Both the position numbers and the translations under genes were made by a program. Positions 7,061 through 15,599 of a stretch of 64,000 nucleotides of DNA are shown piece by piece; within the stretch, counting starts at the first letter, position 1; every line of letters starts with the position of its first letter. The DNA lies in contig JAGWVR010000003.1 of NCBI GenBank assembly GCA_018970785.1, positions 1 through 64,000 on the forward strand. The letters run 5' to 3'. The notes below the pieces were generated by a model. It ran no database searches. It saw only the letters and a program-made list of their open reading frames with translations, and was not told where the DNA came from. This stretch comes from Planctomycetota bacterium. GTDB taxonomy: Bacteria; Planctomycetota; Planctomycetia; Pirellulales; UBA1268.

Positions 7061-8395
7061 TCACTCGCCGATACAGGTGAGAAACCGTCCCGAGCGGAGA
7101 AACAGATCACCGTCGGCGATCGCCGGCGTGGCGCTTGCATCGCTGTCGTCGTCGCCGAACACGTTGTGGGCGAGGATCTCGAACCGCGGCTCGGCCGGCA
7201 GCACGAACGTGCCGCTCCAGCGGCTGACCACGTAGATCCTCCCATCCGACACGACCGGCGACGCGTACACCGGCCGGCCTCCGCCCCCCGCCAACCCCTC
7301 GACCCGCTCACGGTACACCGGCGCCCCGTCGCGTGCCGAGATGCAGTGGGCTTGGCCGCGGTCGTCGATCCAGTAGAGGTGGCCGTCGTGAAGGACCGGT
7401 GTGGCGACGTAGGAGCTCGACCGGCTCGTCCAGAGGACGTGGGTCTTGGTGACGTCGCCGCGGCCGCCGGCGCGGAGCGCCAGCGCTCCGGCCGAGCGGA
7501 AGCCGCCGAACACGTACAGCGTCGTCCCGTCGACGACGACGCTCGGCGACACGTTGCCCGTCAGCGCCGTCGTCGCGTACCAGCGCGTCTTGCCGGTGGA
7601 CGGGTCGAGTCCCCAGACCTCCTCGGGCACCGCGAGCACCAGCTCCACTGTGCCGTCGTCGAGCGTCACCGGCACCGGCGTGCCGTAGGCCAGCTCGAGT
7701 TGGGCGGCTTCCGATTTCCAGAGCGGCTTGCCGGTCCGCAGGTCAAAGGCGCGGAGCGACTGGCTCTCCTCGGCGGCGCTGACGATCACCCGATCCCCGA
7801 CGATCACCGGGCTGGCCGCCGAGCCCCAGCGCCGGTTGCTCGATTCCTGGCCGACATCGGCCCGCCACAGCTCGGTGCCGTCGCGGTCCCAGGCGACGAC
7901 GCCCCCCTTGCCGAAGTGGGCCACGACCGTGCGGCCGTCGGTGACCGGCGTACTGCTGGCGTAGCCGTGCTCGGTGAGGTAGCCCTGGTAGGCGTCGTCG
8001 GGACCGGAGGCGGCGACGTCGCGCTGCCACGCGATCCGGCCGTCGGCTCGGTCGATGGCCAGCAGGTGGCGCACCAGCGCCGCGTTTCCCTGCCCACGGC
8101 TCCAGGCGGTGACATACACCCGGTCGCCGTGGACGATCGGGCTCGACGAACCGGAGCCTGGCAGCGGCGTGCGCCAGCGGACGTTGCGTCCGTCACCCCA
8201 GCGCGAGGGCACGCTCGACGCGCCGATGCCACGGCCGTCGGGCCCGCGGAAACGCGGCCAATCCTCGGCCGGGAGCGGCGTGCCACTGCCGATCCCCAGC
8301 ACGACGAAGGGGAGAAGGGCGAGCGGGCCACGAATCGCCGTCCGACGGTCCATGCCGATCCCTCCCACGATGCGCGCGAGTGTCGTCTTCGCCAT
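7061..8395 (-). CDS. PQQ-type beta-propeller repeat protein (exported)
   Basis: 444 residues. The N-terminus MAKTTLARIVGGIGMDRRTAIRG plus a hydrophobic stretch looks like an export signal. The body starts with the planctomycete hallmark DWPRFRGPDGRG and continues with propeller blades (SSPIVHGDRVYVTAW, GRIAWQRDV, SSTPVTDGRTVVAHFGKGGVVAWDRDG, TGKPLWKSE). These proteins are usually non-enzymatic eight-bladed propellers rather than PQQ dehydrogenases. The ATG at 8395 is favoured by AAGGGAG just upstream. An ATG at 8410 would overlap the stop of the YHYH gene as ATGA. The two genes are therefore translationally close and probably co-transcribed. Confidence 0.85.
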   Translation of the reverse strand: MAKTTLARIVGGIGMDRRTAIRGPLALLPFVVLGIGSGTPLPAEDWPRFRGPDGRGIGASSVPSRWGDGRNVRWRTPLPGSGSSSPIVHGDRVYVTAWSRGQGNAALVRHLLAIDRADGRIAWQRDVAASGPDDAYQGYLTEHGYASSTPVTDGRTVVAHFGKGGVVAWDRDGTELWRADVGQESSNRRWGSAASPVIVGDRVIVSAAEESQSLRAFDLRTGKPLWKSEAAQLELAYGTPVPVTLDDGTVELVLAVPEEVWGLDPSTGKTRWYATTALTGNVSPSVVVDGTTLYVFGGFRSAGALALRAGGRGDVTKTHVLWTSRSSSYVATPVLHDGHLYWIDDRGQAHCISARDGAPVYRERVEGLAGGGGRPVYASPVVSDGRIYVVSRWSGTFVLPAEPRFEILAHNVFGDDDSDASATPAIADGDLFLRSGRFLTCIGE

Positions 8396-8406
8396 CTGGT
8401 CTCCCT

Positions 8407-9651
8407 TCATTCGACGACGCGCAGCGCGTCGTTCCGCTTCAGGACCCGGCGCCCCCGCCCGCCGGCACCGGCCGGGAACTCGACATGGCAATCGAGGAGC
8501 ACGCCGAGCGGGGCATCGGCACCGATGTCGAGGACCACGGTCACGGTATCGCCACGGCGGTCGATCTCGACGGCCTCGAACGGCCCGAATTGCACCCACT
8601 CCGGCGTGTCGTCGGGGATCGGACCGCGCCGCGCCGCGGCCGGATCGAGCCGGAGCGCCACGGTCCGCCGCCCGCCGCGCGACACGGTGCCGGGAACGAC
8701 CTCGGCGACGGTCGCCTCGAGCCGGCTCTCGCCGCTGGCGTTGTCCGCGATCGCCCCGCTGCCGGCGCGCCACAGGCCGCGGTTGTTCGACGCCTCGGGG
8801 GCGCCGCGGTAGCCGCCGAGGACGTAGGGAAACCGTCCCGGCGTGACGTGGTAGTGGTAGCCGCGGAGCGGGTCGGAGTGGCCGTTGCAGACGTCGAGGG
8901 GGGCCCCTGAGGAAGCGTCGAGATCACGGGCCATCACCCCGGCCGACTCGTAGGGGCCGTGGACGGGGAAGCCGTCGAAGGCGAAGCCGATGATCGGCGA
9001 GTGGCGCGTGCCGTCGTCGGCGAACGGGCTTTTCACGCACGACGGGTACTTGTGGTAGTGGTACACGCCGGTCTGTTGCGGATGCCCGCAGCAGGCGTCG
9101 AGCCAGACCTCCGAATAGCCCTCGACGGCGTTCATCCCTCCCTGCTCGAACGGGTTGAAGAACACGACTCCGTTGAGCGCCATGCCGATCGGGCCCATCG
9201 GCAGCCGGGTGATCTCGGGGGCGATCTTCGGCTCGAGCGGCAGACGGAACGTGAAGTCTTGGACGACGATCCGGTTGGGGTTGCCGCTGTTGGGGAAGAT
9301 CGCGGTGGGGTGGTTGGGATAGCCCTGGCTCCTGATCACGAGGAACCCCGGTTCGTGGCCCACCCGGACCTCGTCGGTCTCGTCGGCGTTGGAATCGCGC
9401 ATGTGGTAGCTGAACAGGTCGACGTACCGCTCCGCGCCGCCGACGTGGTCGCGGTACAGATACAGCGGCTTGCCGTCGGGCCCGCCGCCGGGGCGGAGGA
9501 ACCAGCGGCCGCCGATCGCCACCGCGTCGGCCGGCTTTTCCTCGGCACGGGCGCCTCCGGCGCCGGCCACCGTCGCGGCGACAAGTGCGCCGACGAACAG
9601 GGCGGCGTGCCGCCAGAATTCCCGATTCGACCAGCCACCGGTGCCGACCAT
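8407..9651 (-). CDS. YHYH-domain secreted protein
   Basis: 414 residues with a signal-like N-terminus (HAALFVGALVAATVAGAGGARAE). Two YHYH motifs are visible: TGVYHYHKYPSCVK and RGYHYHVTPGRFPYVLGGYRG. GFAFDGFPVHGPYE lies between them, which is the diagnostic core of the YHYH family. Conserved His and Cys residues suggest metal binding, but no reaction is known for the family. It is upstream of, and overlaps the alternative start of, the PQQ propeller gene, so the two likely act on the same exported process. Confidence 0.85.
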   Translation of the reverse strand: MVGTGGWSNREFWRHAALFVGALVAATVAGAGGARAEEKPADAVAIGGRWFLRPGGGPDGKPLYLYRDHVGGAERYVDLFSYHMRDSNADETDEVRVGHEPGFLVIRSQGYPNHPTAIFPNSGNPNRIVVQDFTFRLPLEPKIAPEITRLPMGPIGMALNGVVFFNPFEQGGMNAVEGYSEVWLDACCGHPQQTGVYHYHKYPSCVKSPFADDGTRHSPIIGFAFDGFPVHGPYESAGVMARDLDASSGAPLDVCNGHSDPLRGYHYHVTPGRFPYVLGGYRGAPEASNNRGLWRAGSGAIADNASGESRLEATVAEVVPGTVSRGGRRTVALRLDPAAARRGPIPDDTPEWVQFGPFEAVEIDRRGDTVTVVLDIGADAPLGVLLDCHVEFPAGAGGRGRRVLKRNDALRVVE

Positions 9652-9687
9652 CACGACCCCCCAAGCCCCGAGCGGCCCGTGGAAAAA

Positions 9688-9791
9688 GTCGCCGGCCGCC
9701 GGATGCGGCCGACGGCGACCCGGGAAACCCTCGGCGTTTCCCGCGGTCGCTCGAGTGGACAAAGGCCATGGAGGGCTTTGTGCACGGACAG
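9688..9791 (+). repeat. Dispersed GC-rich intergenic repeat, copy A (reference copy)
   Basis: About 104 bp between the YHYH start and the end of the M16 gene. It has three dyads: GGCCGCCGGATGCGGCC, GGGAAACCCTCGGCGTTTCCC and CAAAGGCCATGGAGGGCTTTG. The reverse complement of 62430-62533 aligns along its full length with roughly 15-20 differences. Copies C (13115) and D (1991) align more weakly. No ORF spans the copies consistently, so this is a structured intergenic element similar in concept to REP/BIME sequences. Confidence 0.75.
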
Positions 9792-9860
9792 CTAGTTGAA
9801 CGGCCGAGTCGTGTGCCGGTTCCGCCGCCGCGCCGGGAATCGCCCCGGCGCGGGCGCGGA

Positions 9861-11387
9861 TCACTTCGGCGTTTCGCCCCCCTCGGGCAACGGCTCGAGC
9901 GACAGCGGGTCGCGGAGCGGGAGATGGGTCACCCGGCCCCCGAAAAAGTCCTTCATCGTCGCCCGGCGCTCGAGATCGCCGCCGGCGATCGCGTCCCAGT
10001 CGCCGACGACGAGGATCGCCATCTTCTCCGGATCGAGGTGCTTGCGGGCCACGCGCTGCAGGTCCTCGCGGGTCACGGCGCTGACCTTGTCGCGGTACGA
10101 CTGCCAGTACCCTGGCGGCCGGTTCGTCCACTCGTCGTTGACGAACAGCCGGAGCATCGCCGGCTTGCTCTCGAACTGCCGGGGGAAGGTCTCGACCGCC
10201 GCGAGCTTCGCCGTCTCCAACTCCTCGTAGCTCACCGGTTCCTCGCGGACCTGCGCGATCAGGTCCATGACGATCTTCGTGGCCAGCGCCACGGTGGGAT
10301 TCTTGCTCTCGAACCGGGCCTGGAATTGCCCGGGGTAGTAGACCTTCGGTGCCACCGCCGAGGCCGCCGAATAGGCCAGCCCCTCGTTGCTGCGCACCTG
10401 CTGCATGATCCGGCTGGTGAACCCGCTGCCGCCGAGGATGTCGTTGAGGATCGCCAGCGGGATCGCGTCGGGATCGTCGCGCGAAATCGACCGCATCCCG
10501 ATCACGACCTTGCCCTGGGGGATGTCCTTGGGCACGTGGTACACCCCCGGCACGAGCTGTGCCGTCGGCGCCACCGGGTCGGGCACCGCCGGCCCCTTCT
10601 GCCAGCCGGCGAACGCCTTGGCGAGACGCGCGAGCATGTCCTGCTCGTCGAAGTCGCCCGACACCGACACGATCATGTTTCCCGGATGGAAGATCCGCCG
10701 ATGGACGTCGGCCATCCGCTCGCGCGTCGTCGCCGCGACGCTGGCCGCGGTCGGCTCGCGCCCCTCGAAGTGGTCGGGCCCCCAGAGGAGCCGCCGCCAC
10801 TCGCGGCCGACGATCGAAGAGGCGTCGTCGTTGCGCTGCTTGAGCGCCGCGATCTGCCGCGCCTTGGCCGTCTCGAGCCGGGCGGCGTCGAAGCCGGGAT
10901 TCCGCAGCATGTCGACGAACAGGCCGAGGCTCTCGTCGAACGTGTTCGCCAGGCAGTTCATCGTCGCGGTGGTGAAGGCGTCGCCGCTGGCGACTCCGAT
11001 CTCGGTGGCGAGGAAATCGAGCGCCTCGTCGACCTCGGCCGGCTTCCGCGTGGTGGTGCCCCCCTCGCGCACCAGCCGCGCCGCCGACGCCACCAGGCCG
11101 GGAACGTCGGCAGGGTCGAGCGACGCCCCTCCCTTGAACGTGATCGACAGTGTGACGAGCGGAAACTCGTGGGACGGCGCCACGTAGACCACGGTGCCGT
11201 CGGGGAGCGTCCGGCGGAACCGCGCCGCCTCGGGGGGTTTGAAGTCCAGCGGTGAAAACTCGATCTCCTCCGGCCGGGCGGGAATCGCCGCGGCCGGCTG
11301 CCAGGCATGGGCGGCCGCCGGGGGGAGAAGGCCCGCCAGGCAGCAGGAGACCAGGCCGATGAGAGCGCGGCGAAGCGGGGCGGGCAT
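9861..11387 (-). CDS. M16-family peptidase-like subunit lacking the zinc motif
   Basis: 508 residues with a signal peptide (LIGLVSCCLAGLLPPAAAHA). The fold is M16/insulinase: VTLSITFKGGASLDP, FHPGNMIVSVSGDF and ILGGSGFTSRIMQQVRSNEGLAYS. Where catalytic members have HxxEH after GLA..L, this one reads LVREGGTTTRKPAE, so zinc is not bound. In two-gene M16 systems this partner supplies the arginine/tyrosine pair that holds substrate: RSNEGLAYSA is present. It sits directly downstream of the catalytic subunit (11450). The start at 11387 follows AGGTGA; the track's longer frame overlaps the upstream gene. Confidence 0.88.
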   Translation of the reverse strand: MPAPLRRALIGLVSCCLAGLLPPAAAHAWQPAAAIPARPEEIEFSPLDFKPPEAARFRRTLPDGTVVYVAPSHEFPLVTLSITFKGGASLDPADVPGLVASAARLVREGGTTTRKPAEVDEALDFLATEIGVASGDAFTTATMNCLANTFDESLGLFVDMLRNPGFDAARLETAKARQIAALKQRNDDASSIVGREWRRLLWGPDHFEGREPTAASVAATTRERMADVHRRIFHPGNMIVSVSGDFDEQDMLARLAKAFAGWQKGPAVPDPVAPTAQLVPGVYHVPKDIPQGKVVIGMRSISRDDPDAIPLAILNDILGGSGFTSRIMQQVRSNEGLAYSAASAVAPKVYYPGQFQARFESKNPTVALATKIVMDLIAQVREEPVSYEELETAKLAAVETFPRQFESKPAMLRLFVNDEWTNRPPGYWQSYRDKVSAVTREDLQRVARKHLDPEKMAILVVGDWDAIAGGDLERRATMKDFFGGRVTHLPLRDPLSLEPLPEGGETPK

Positions 11388-11449
11388 GGGGCGATCACCT
11401 CGGTGGGGACGGACGGGGGGCGCGGCGCGACGGGGCCGGGCGGTGGAGC

Positions 11450-13012
11450 TCACTGCTCCTCCTGCCGGCGGAAGATCGCGACGCTGCGATTGGTGGGCTT
11501 GAAATAGGTGTTGGCGACGCGGCGGATGTCGGCCGCGGTGACGGCCTCGTACTTCCGCGGGCCGTCGTTGATCTCGCGCCAATCGAGCGTGGCCTCGGCG
11601 AACGCCAACTGCACGAGCAGCGACATGTTGTTCTCGAGGCGCCGGTAGTTGCCCGCCGCGACGCGGTTTTTCACCTTGCGCAGCTCGCGCTCGGGGACCT
11701 CCTCGGCCTGGAGCCGCGCGAGCTCCTCATACCACGCCGCCTCGAGCTGCTCGGGGGTGGCGTCGCCACGCGCCTGGGCCTCGAAGGCGAACAGGCCGGC
11801 GTATTTCCGCGTGTCGGAACTCGCGCCGGCGCCGGCGGCGATCGCGCGCCCCTCGACGAGGCCGGTGTACAGCCGACCGGTCCGCTCGTTGAGAATCTCG
11901 GCGAGCATGTCGAGCGGGTAGCTGTCAACGTGCCCGGCGGGGACGGTGTGGTAGCGGATCTCGACGGCCGGGGGAAAGTCGCCGCTGGCGTTCATCCGCT
12001 GTTCGGCGAGCTGCTCGACCTCGAGCGTGACCACCGGCGGCGGCTTCCGTGTGCCCGGGTCGAGCCGCGAGAAATAGCGCCGGATGAACGCCTTGGCCTG
12101 GGCCGGGTCGAAATCGCCGACCACCACGCCGACCAGATTCCCCGGGCGGTAGAAGACGTTCCAGTAGTCGAGGGCTTGCTCGAAGGTGTAGCTGTTGAGG
12201 TCGCTGGGCCAGCCGATCACCGGCCAGGAATAGCCGCACGACGCCCAGAACATGCTGTCGAACTGCTCCTCGAAGCGCCCCGTCGGGGTGCTGTCGGTAC
12301 GCAGCCGGCGTTCTTCGTGGACGACGTCGCGCTCCGAATAAAACTCACGGAACACGCTGTCGTGGAGCCGGTCGCTCTCCATCCATGCCCACAGCTCGAG
12401 CTTGTTGGACGGCACCGTGATGAAGTAGCAGGTCAGGTCGTGGCTGGTGAAGGCGTTCATCCCGCTGCCACCGGCCTTGGTGTAGACCTGGTCGAACTCG
12501 TCCTTGACGATCGTCGCCGCCTCGACGCCGTCGTCGCCCCGCCCCTGCTGCGCCTTGATGAGGCCGTCGAGCTTGCCGCGGAGCAGGCGCAGCTCCTGGG
12601 TGTCGTTGGCGGGATCCCACGGGTCGGCGATCTCGCCGCGGAGGAAGCGCTCGTACTGCCCCGTCCAGACCAGGGCGTTGATCTCGTCGCGGAGCTCCTG
12701 CTGGCGCCGCCGGTAGTCGGCGTCGCGCTGCGGCTCACGGGTCCCGATCGTGTCGGTCCCCTTGAACATCATGTGCTCGAAGAAATGGCTGATCCCGGTG
12801 ATTCCGGGGCGCTCGTTGACACTTCCCACCTTCGCCACCCAGCCGGCGCTGACGACGTTGGGCTGGTCGGTCCGGGGAACGAGGAGGAATTCCATCCCGT
12901 TGTCGAGACGGAATTCCTCGACAGCGACCTGCTGGCCGACGGCGCTGGCGGCCGACAGCAGGGCCACGGCCAGGGCGATGCGGCAGGGCGACGGGCGACG
13001 GGCGGCTGGCAT
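11450..13012 (-). CDS. M16-family zinc metallopeptidase, catalytic subunit
   Basis: 520 residues with a signal peptide (ALAVALLSAASAVGQQ). The inverted zinc motif HxxEH is intact as GISHFFEHMMFKGTD. The third ligand is likely a glutamate in VVHEERRLRTD, about 75+ residues on. An insertion between the two contains ELRDEINALVWTGQYERFLRGEI. The second half has GNLVGVVVGDFDPAQAKAFIRRYF. It should degrade peptides outside the cytoplasm as a clamshell dimer with the inactive subunit encoded 60 bp downstream. Confidence 0.92.
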   Translation of the reverse strand: MPAARRPSPCRIALAVALLSAASAVGQQVAVEEFRLDNGMEFLLVPRTDQPNVVSAGWVAKVGSVNERPGITGISHFFEHMMFKGTDTIGTREPQRDADYRRRQQELRDEINALVWTGQYERFLRGEIADPWDPANDTQELRLLRGKLDGLIKAQQGRGDDGVEAATIVKDEFDQVYTKAGGSGMNAFTSHDLTCYFITVPSNKLELWAWMESDRLHDSVFREFYSERDVVHEERRLRTDSTPTGRFEEQFDSMFWASCGYSWPVIGWPSDLNSYTFEQALDYWNVFYRPGNLVGVVVGDFDPAQAKAFIRRYFSRLDPGTRKPPPVVTLEVEQLAEQRMNASGDFPPAVEIRYHTVPAGHVDSYPLDMLAEILNERTGRLYTGLVEGRAIAAGAGASSDTRKYAGLFAFEAQARGDATPEQLEAAWYEELARLQAEEVPERELRKVKNRVAAGNYRRLENNMSLLVQLAFAEATLDWREINDGPRKYEAVTAADIRRVANTYFKPTNRSVAIFRRQEEQ

Positions 13013-13114
13013 GGCGATCCCCGGGGTGGTGGGCAGGAGGGCCGACCGCGGCGGCCGGGGGGTTTTTATACCCCGGCGGCGACTGGCTGTCCGTCGCCAC
13101 CGTGGGAGGGCTGT

Positions 13115-13207
13115 GGCTGCGGCCGCAGCCCGGCCGGCAAACCGGCCGTGTTTCCCCCGGTCGCCCGAGCGGACGAAGGGCCTGGCTGCCCTTGCCCTCC
13201 GTCAGCC
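13115..13207 (+). repeat. Dispersed GC-rich intergenic repeat, copy C
   Basis: GGCTGCGGCCGCAGCC, GGCAAACCGGCCGTGTTTCCCCCGG and GCGGACGAAGGGCCTGGCTGCCCTT align with copy A through the same three blocks at lower identity. It lies between the M16 start and the RMD1 stop. The inner dyad is imperfect here, but the outer ones remain. Confidence 0.6.
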
Positions 13208-13233
13208 AGGCAGGGCCGGCGCCGGCAAGCCTG

Positions 13234-14157
13234 TCAGCCACCGTGGCCCGCCACCCCCAACCCCCACTGCAGGAGCGTGAGGAGGATCTCGCAGACGATC
13301 AGGCCGACGACGGCCCACTCCAGGCGCAGGCTGCGTGTGTTGTGGAGCAGGTCGAGGGCCGTCTCGGCCGTGCGCGAGACCAGCGCGAGCTTGTCGTGGA
13401 GGGCGCGCGACCGCTCGCGGATCTCGAACTCGTCGCGGAGCCGCCCCCAGAGGCGCTCCAGCTCGGGGTGGTCCCAGAGGAGCTCCGGTGTGTCGTCGAC
13501 GCGGGCCCCGGCGACGACCTGGTGCTCGGCCAAGAGCGTGCTGCCGATCTGACGGAGCAACTCGCGTCCTCCCCGGCCGCTGCGGCCGAGGTCGGCGGCG
13601 AACGGCTCGACGCGTTCGAACTGCCGCTCGACGGCACGCTCGTGGTGGGCCAGCGACACGCTCTTGGCGAGGATGTCGGCGACGATCTGCAGCTTCTCCA
13701 TCGTCACGTCGGCGAGGAGCAGCGTGTTCCCCTCGATCAGTTCGCGGCCGGCCGGATCGACCGCGATCTCGAGGACCTCCGTGTCGCGCTCCGCTTCGGC
13801 CAGCGGCTGCCGGACCCGGGGGGCGATCTGGCGCAGCGCCTCGGCGATTCCGGCGGGGGTGACGTCGAAGAACACCGCCGCCCCGGAGCGGTAGAGCACG
13901 GCCACTCCGCGCCCCCCGCCCGGCAGCGCTGTCCCGGTGAGGCTGCCGACCAGTTCGAGGACCAACGGCGCACCCCCGGTCCGTTCGGTCGCCCCGAGGG
14001 CGGTGATGTCGAGGCCGCTCCCGACGAGGATCGCCCGGGCCTCGATCACCGTGCGCGGCGCCGCCCCGGCCGGTGCAGCCGGGGGTGCCGCCTGCTCCGT
14101 CGATTCCCCGCCGCTGCCAACTGTCCGCCACCCGCCACCGCGGGGCACGTCGTTCAC
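13234..14157 (-). CDS. RMD1/DUF155-family protein
   Basis: 307 residues. The C-terminal half carries the family signature: LIEGNTLLLADVTMEKLQIVADILAKSVSLAHHE, LLWDHPELERLWGRLRDEFEIRERSRALHDKL, TAETALDLLHNTRSLRLEWAVVGLIVCEILLTLLQW. The last part is a single C-terminal membrane helix. Eukaryotic members are mitochondrial (RMND1, Rmd1); bacterial members have no assigned reaction. The N-terminal 40 residues are Gly/Ala/Pro-rich and not conserved. It is divergent from the hemerythrin gene. Confidence 0.85.
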   Translation of the reverse strand: MNDVPRGGGWRTVGSGGESTEQAAPPAAPAGAAPRTVIEARAILVGSGLDITALGATERTGGAPLVLELVGSLTGTALPGGGRGVAVLYRSGAAVFFDVTPAGIAEALRQIAPRVRQPLAEAERDTEVLEIAVDPAGRELIEGNTLLLADVTMEKLQIVADILAKSVSLAHHERAVERQFERVEPFAADLGRSGRGGRELLRQIGSTLLAEHQVVAGARVDDTPELLWDHPELERLWGRLRDEFEIRERSRALHDKLALVSRTAETALDLLHNTRSLRLEWAVVGLIVCEILLTLLQWGLGVAGHGG

Positions 14158-14249
14158 GCCGTCACCTCACCCTCCAGCCTACCGTTGCCACGGGGCGGAT
14201 GCGGCGGACGACGACGCGCCGGGCCCTTCTCCCCGGAGGGCCGACGACC

Positions 14250-14699
14250 ATGCTCGATCGCACCGACCCGACACTCGTGAGCCACGTGATGGCGGAACAC
14301 AACGAGTTGTTCCGCCGGCTCACCGACCTGCGGACCCGGTTCACCGCCAGCGCCGCTCCGGCGCCGGCCGTGATCGCTGCCACGGTGGCCGATCTGGCCG
14401 AGCTGCGCCGCCATCTGGCCACCCACTTCGCGCGCGAGGAGGAAGGGGGCCTGCTCGAGGAGTCGGTGGCCCGGCTGCCGCGCCTCGCCGCGGCCGCCGG
14501 CGGCGTGCTCCGCCAGCACCCCGGCCTCCTCGGCAGGCTCGATGCCCTCGTCGCCCGGTTGGCCGCCGGAAAAGCCGGAGCCTGGACGGAGGGAGCGGCG
14601 GACTTCGAGGCCTTCGCCGCGGCGATCCACGACCACGAGCGTGCCGAGAATGCCGTCTTCCAGGAGGGGCACGTCGAGGATCTCGACCTCGACGACTGA
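14250..14699 (+). CDS. Hemerythrin-like domain protein
   Basis: 149 residues, all-helical. The His/Glu pattern of a hemerythrin HHE domain is visible: VMAEHNELFRRLTDL, LRRHLATHFAREEEGGLLEE, LRQHPGLLGRLDAL and AAIHDHERAENAVFQEG. It should bind a di-iron centre for oxygen or nitric oxide sensing or storage, or iron handling. The exact function is unknown. The ATG at 14250 is preferred, since the longer track ORF begins in the intergenic region shared with the RMD1 gene. Confidence 0.8.
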   Translation: MLDRTDPTLVSHVMAEHNELFRRLTDLRTRFTASAAPAPAVIAATVADLAELRRHLATHFAREEEGGLLEESVARLPRLAAAAGGVLRQHPGLLGRLDALVARLAAGKAGAWTEGAADFEAFAAAIHDHERAENAVFQEGHVEDLDLDD

Positions 14700-14708
14700 C
14701 CGGCAGCC

Positions 14709-15596
14709 TCAGGCGAACACGATCGTCCGCCGGCCGTGGACGAAGACCCGTTCCTCGAGCACCAGCCGCACGGCACGGGCGAGGACGAGCTTCTCGACGT
14801 CGCGCCCCGCCCGGGCCATCCTCTCCGGGGTGAAACCGTGATCGACGGGGGTCACGTCCTGGGCGATGATCGGCCCCTCGTCGAGGTCCCCGGTCACGAA
14901 GTGGGCCGTCGCGCCGATCAGCTTCACGCCGCGCGCGAACGCCTGACGGTGCGGTGCCGCCCCGACGAACGCCGGCAGGAACGAGTGGTGGATGTTGATC
15001 GTCCGCCCGGCGTGACGGGCCACGAATCCCTCCGAGAGCACCCGCATGTAGCGGGCGAGGACGAGGGAGTCGGGCTCGTGGGGGGCGATCACCCGCTCGA
15101 TCGCCTCCTCGTGGGCCAGCCGCGCGGCGGTGTCGGCGCCGGCGGCGGGGGCGGGCAGGTGGTGGAACGGGACGCCGAAGCGCTCGACGAGCCGGCGGAG
15201 CCGGTCGTGATTGCTCACCACCGCGCGGATCACGCAGGGCAGGTCGCCGCTGTCGGCGAGGAGGAGCAGCTCACCGAGACAATGGGGCTCGAGGCTGGCC
15301 AGCACGACGATCGGCCGGATCCCCGTGCGCGTGACGCGGACCTCCGCCCCCGGTGGCAGCACTGCCGAGAGTCCCTCGGTCAGGCCCACCGCGGCGCCCG
15401 GCGCATCGCCGGCCGACGTGACCTCGGCGCGGAAGAAGAAGTGCGCCGTCGCCGTGTCGACGAACTCCTGATTGCTCTCGATGTTGCAACCGCGGGCGCG
15501 GAGGACGCCGGTGATCCGGTGGACGAGCCCGACTTCGTCCGGGCACGTGACCAGGACGATGTCGCGCTCGGCCGGGGTGGGGTGCGAGGCGGCCAA
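14709..15596 (-). CDS. purU: Formyltetrahydrofolate deformylase
   Basis: 295 residues. An N-terminal ACT domain (VTCPDEVGLVHRITGVLRARGCNIESNQEFVD) is followed by a formyltransferase-type catalytic domain with NIHHSFLPAFVGAAPHRQAFARGVKLIGATAHFVTGDLDEGPII. PurU hydrolyses 10-formyl-THF to formate and THF, supplying formate for PurT and balancing one-carbon pools. Length and domain order are standard. It is followed 3 bp upstream on the same strand by the HerA-like gene's end, so the two may share a transcript. Confidence 0.95.
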   Translation of the reverse strand: MAASHPTPAERDIVLVTCPDEVGLVHRITGVLRARGCNIESNQEFVDTATAHFFFRAEVTSAGDAPGAAVGLTEGLSAVLPPGAEVRVTRTGIRPIVVLASLEPHCLGELLLLADSGDLPCVIRAVVSNHDRLRRLVERFGVPFHHLPAPAAGADTAARLAHEEAIERVIAPHEPDSLVLARYMRVLSEGFVARHAGRTINIHHSFLPAFVGAAPHRQAFARGVKLIGATAHFVTGDLDEGPIIAQDVTPVDHGFTPERMARAGRDVEKLVLARAVRLVLEERVFVHGRRTIVFA

Positions 15597-15599
15597 TGG

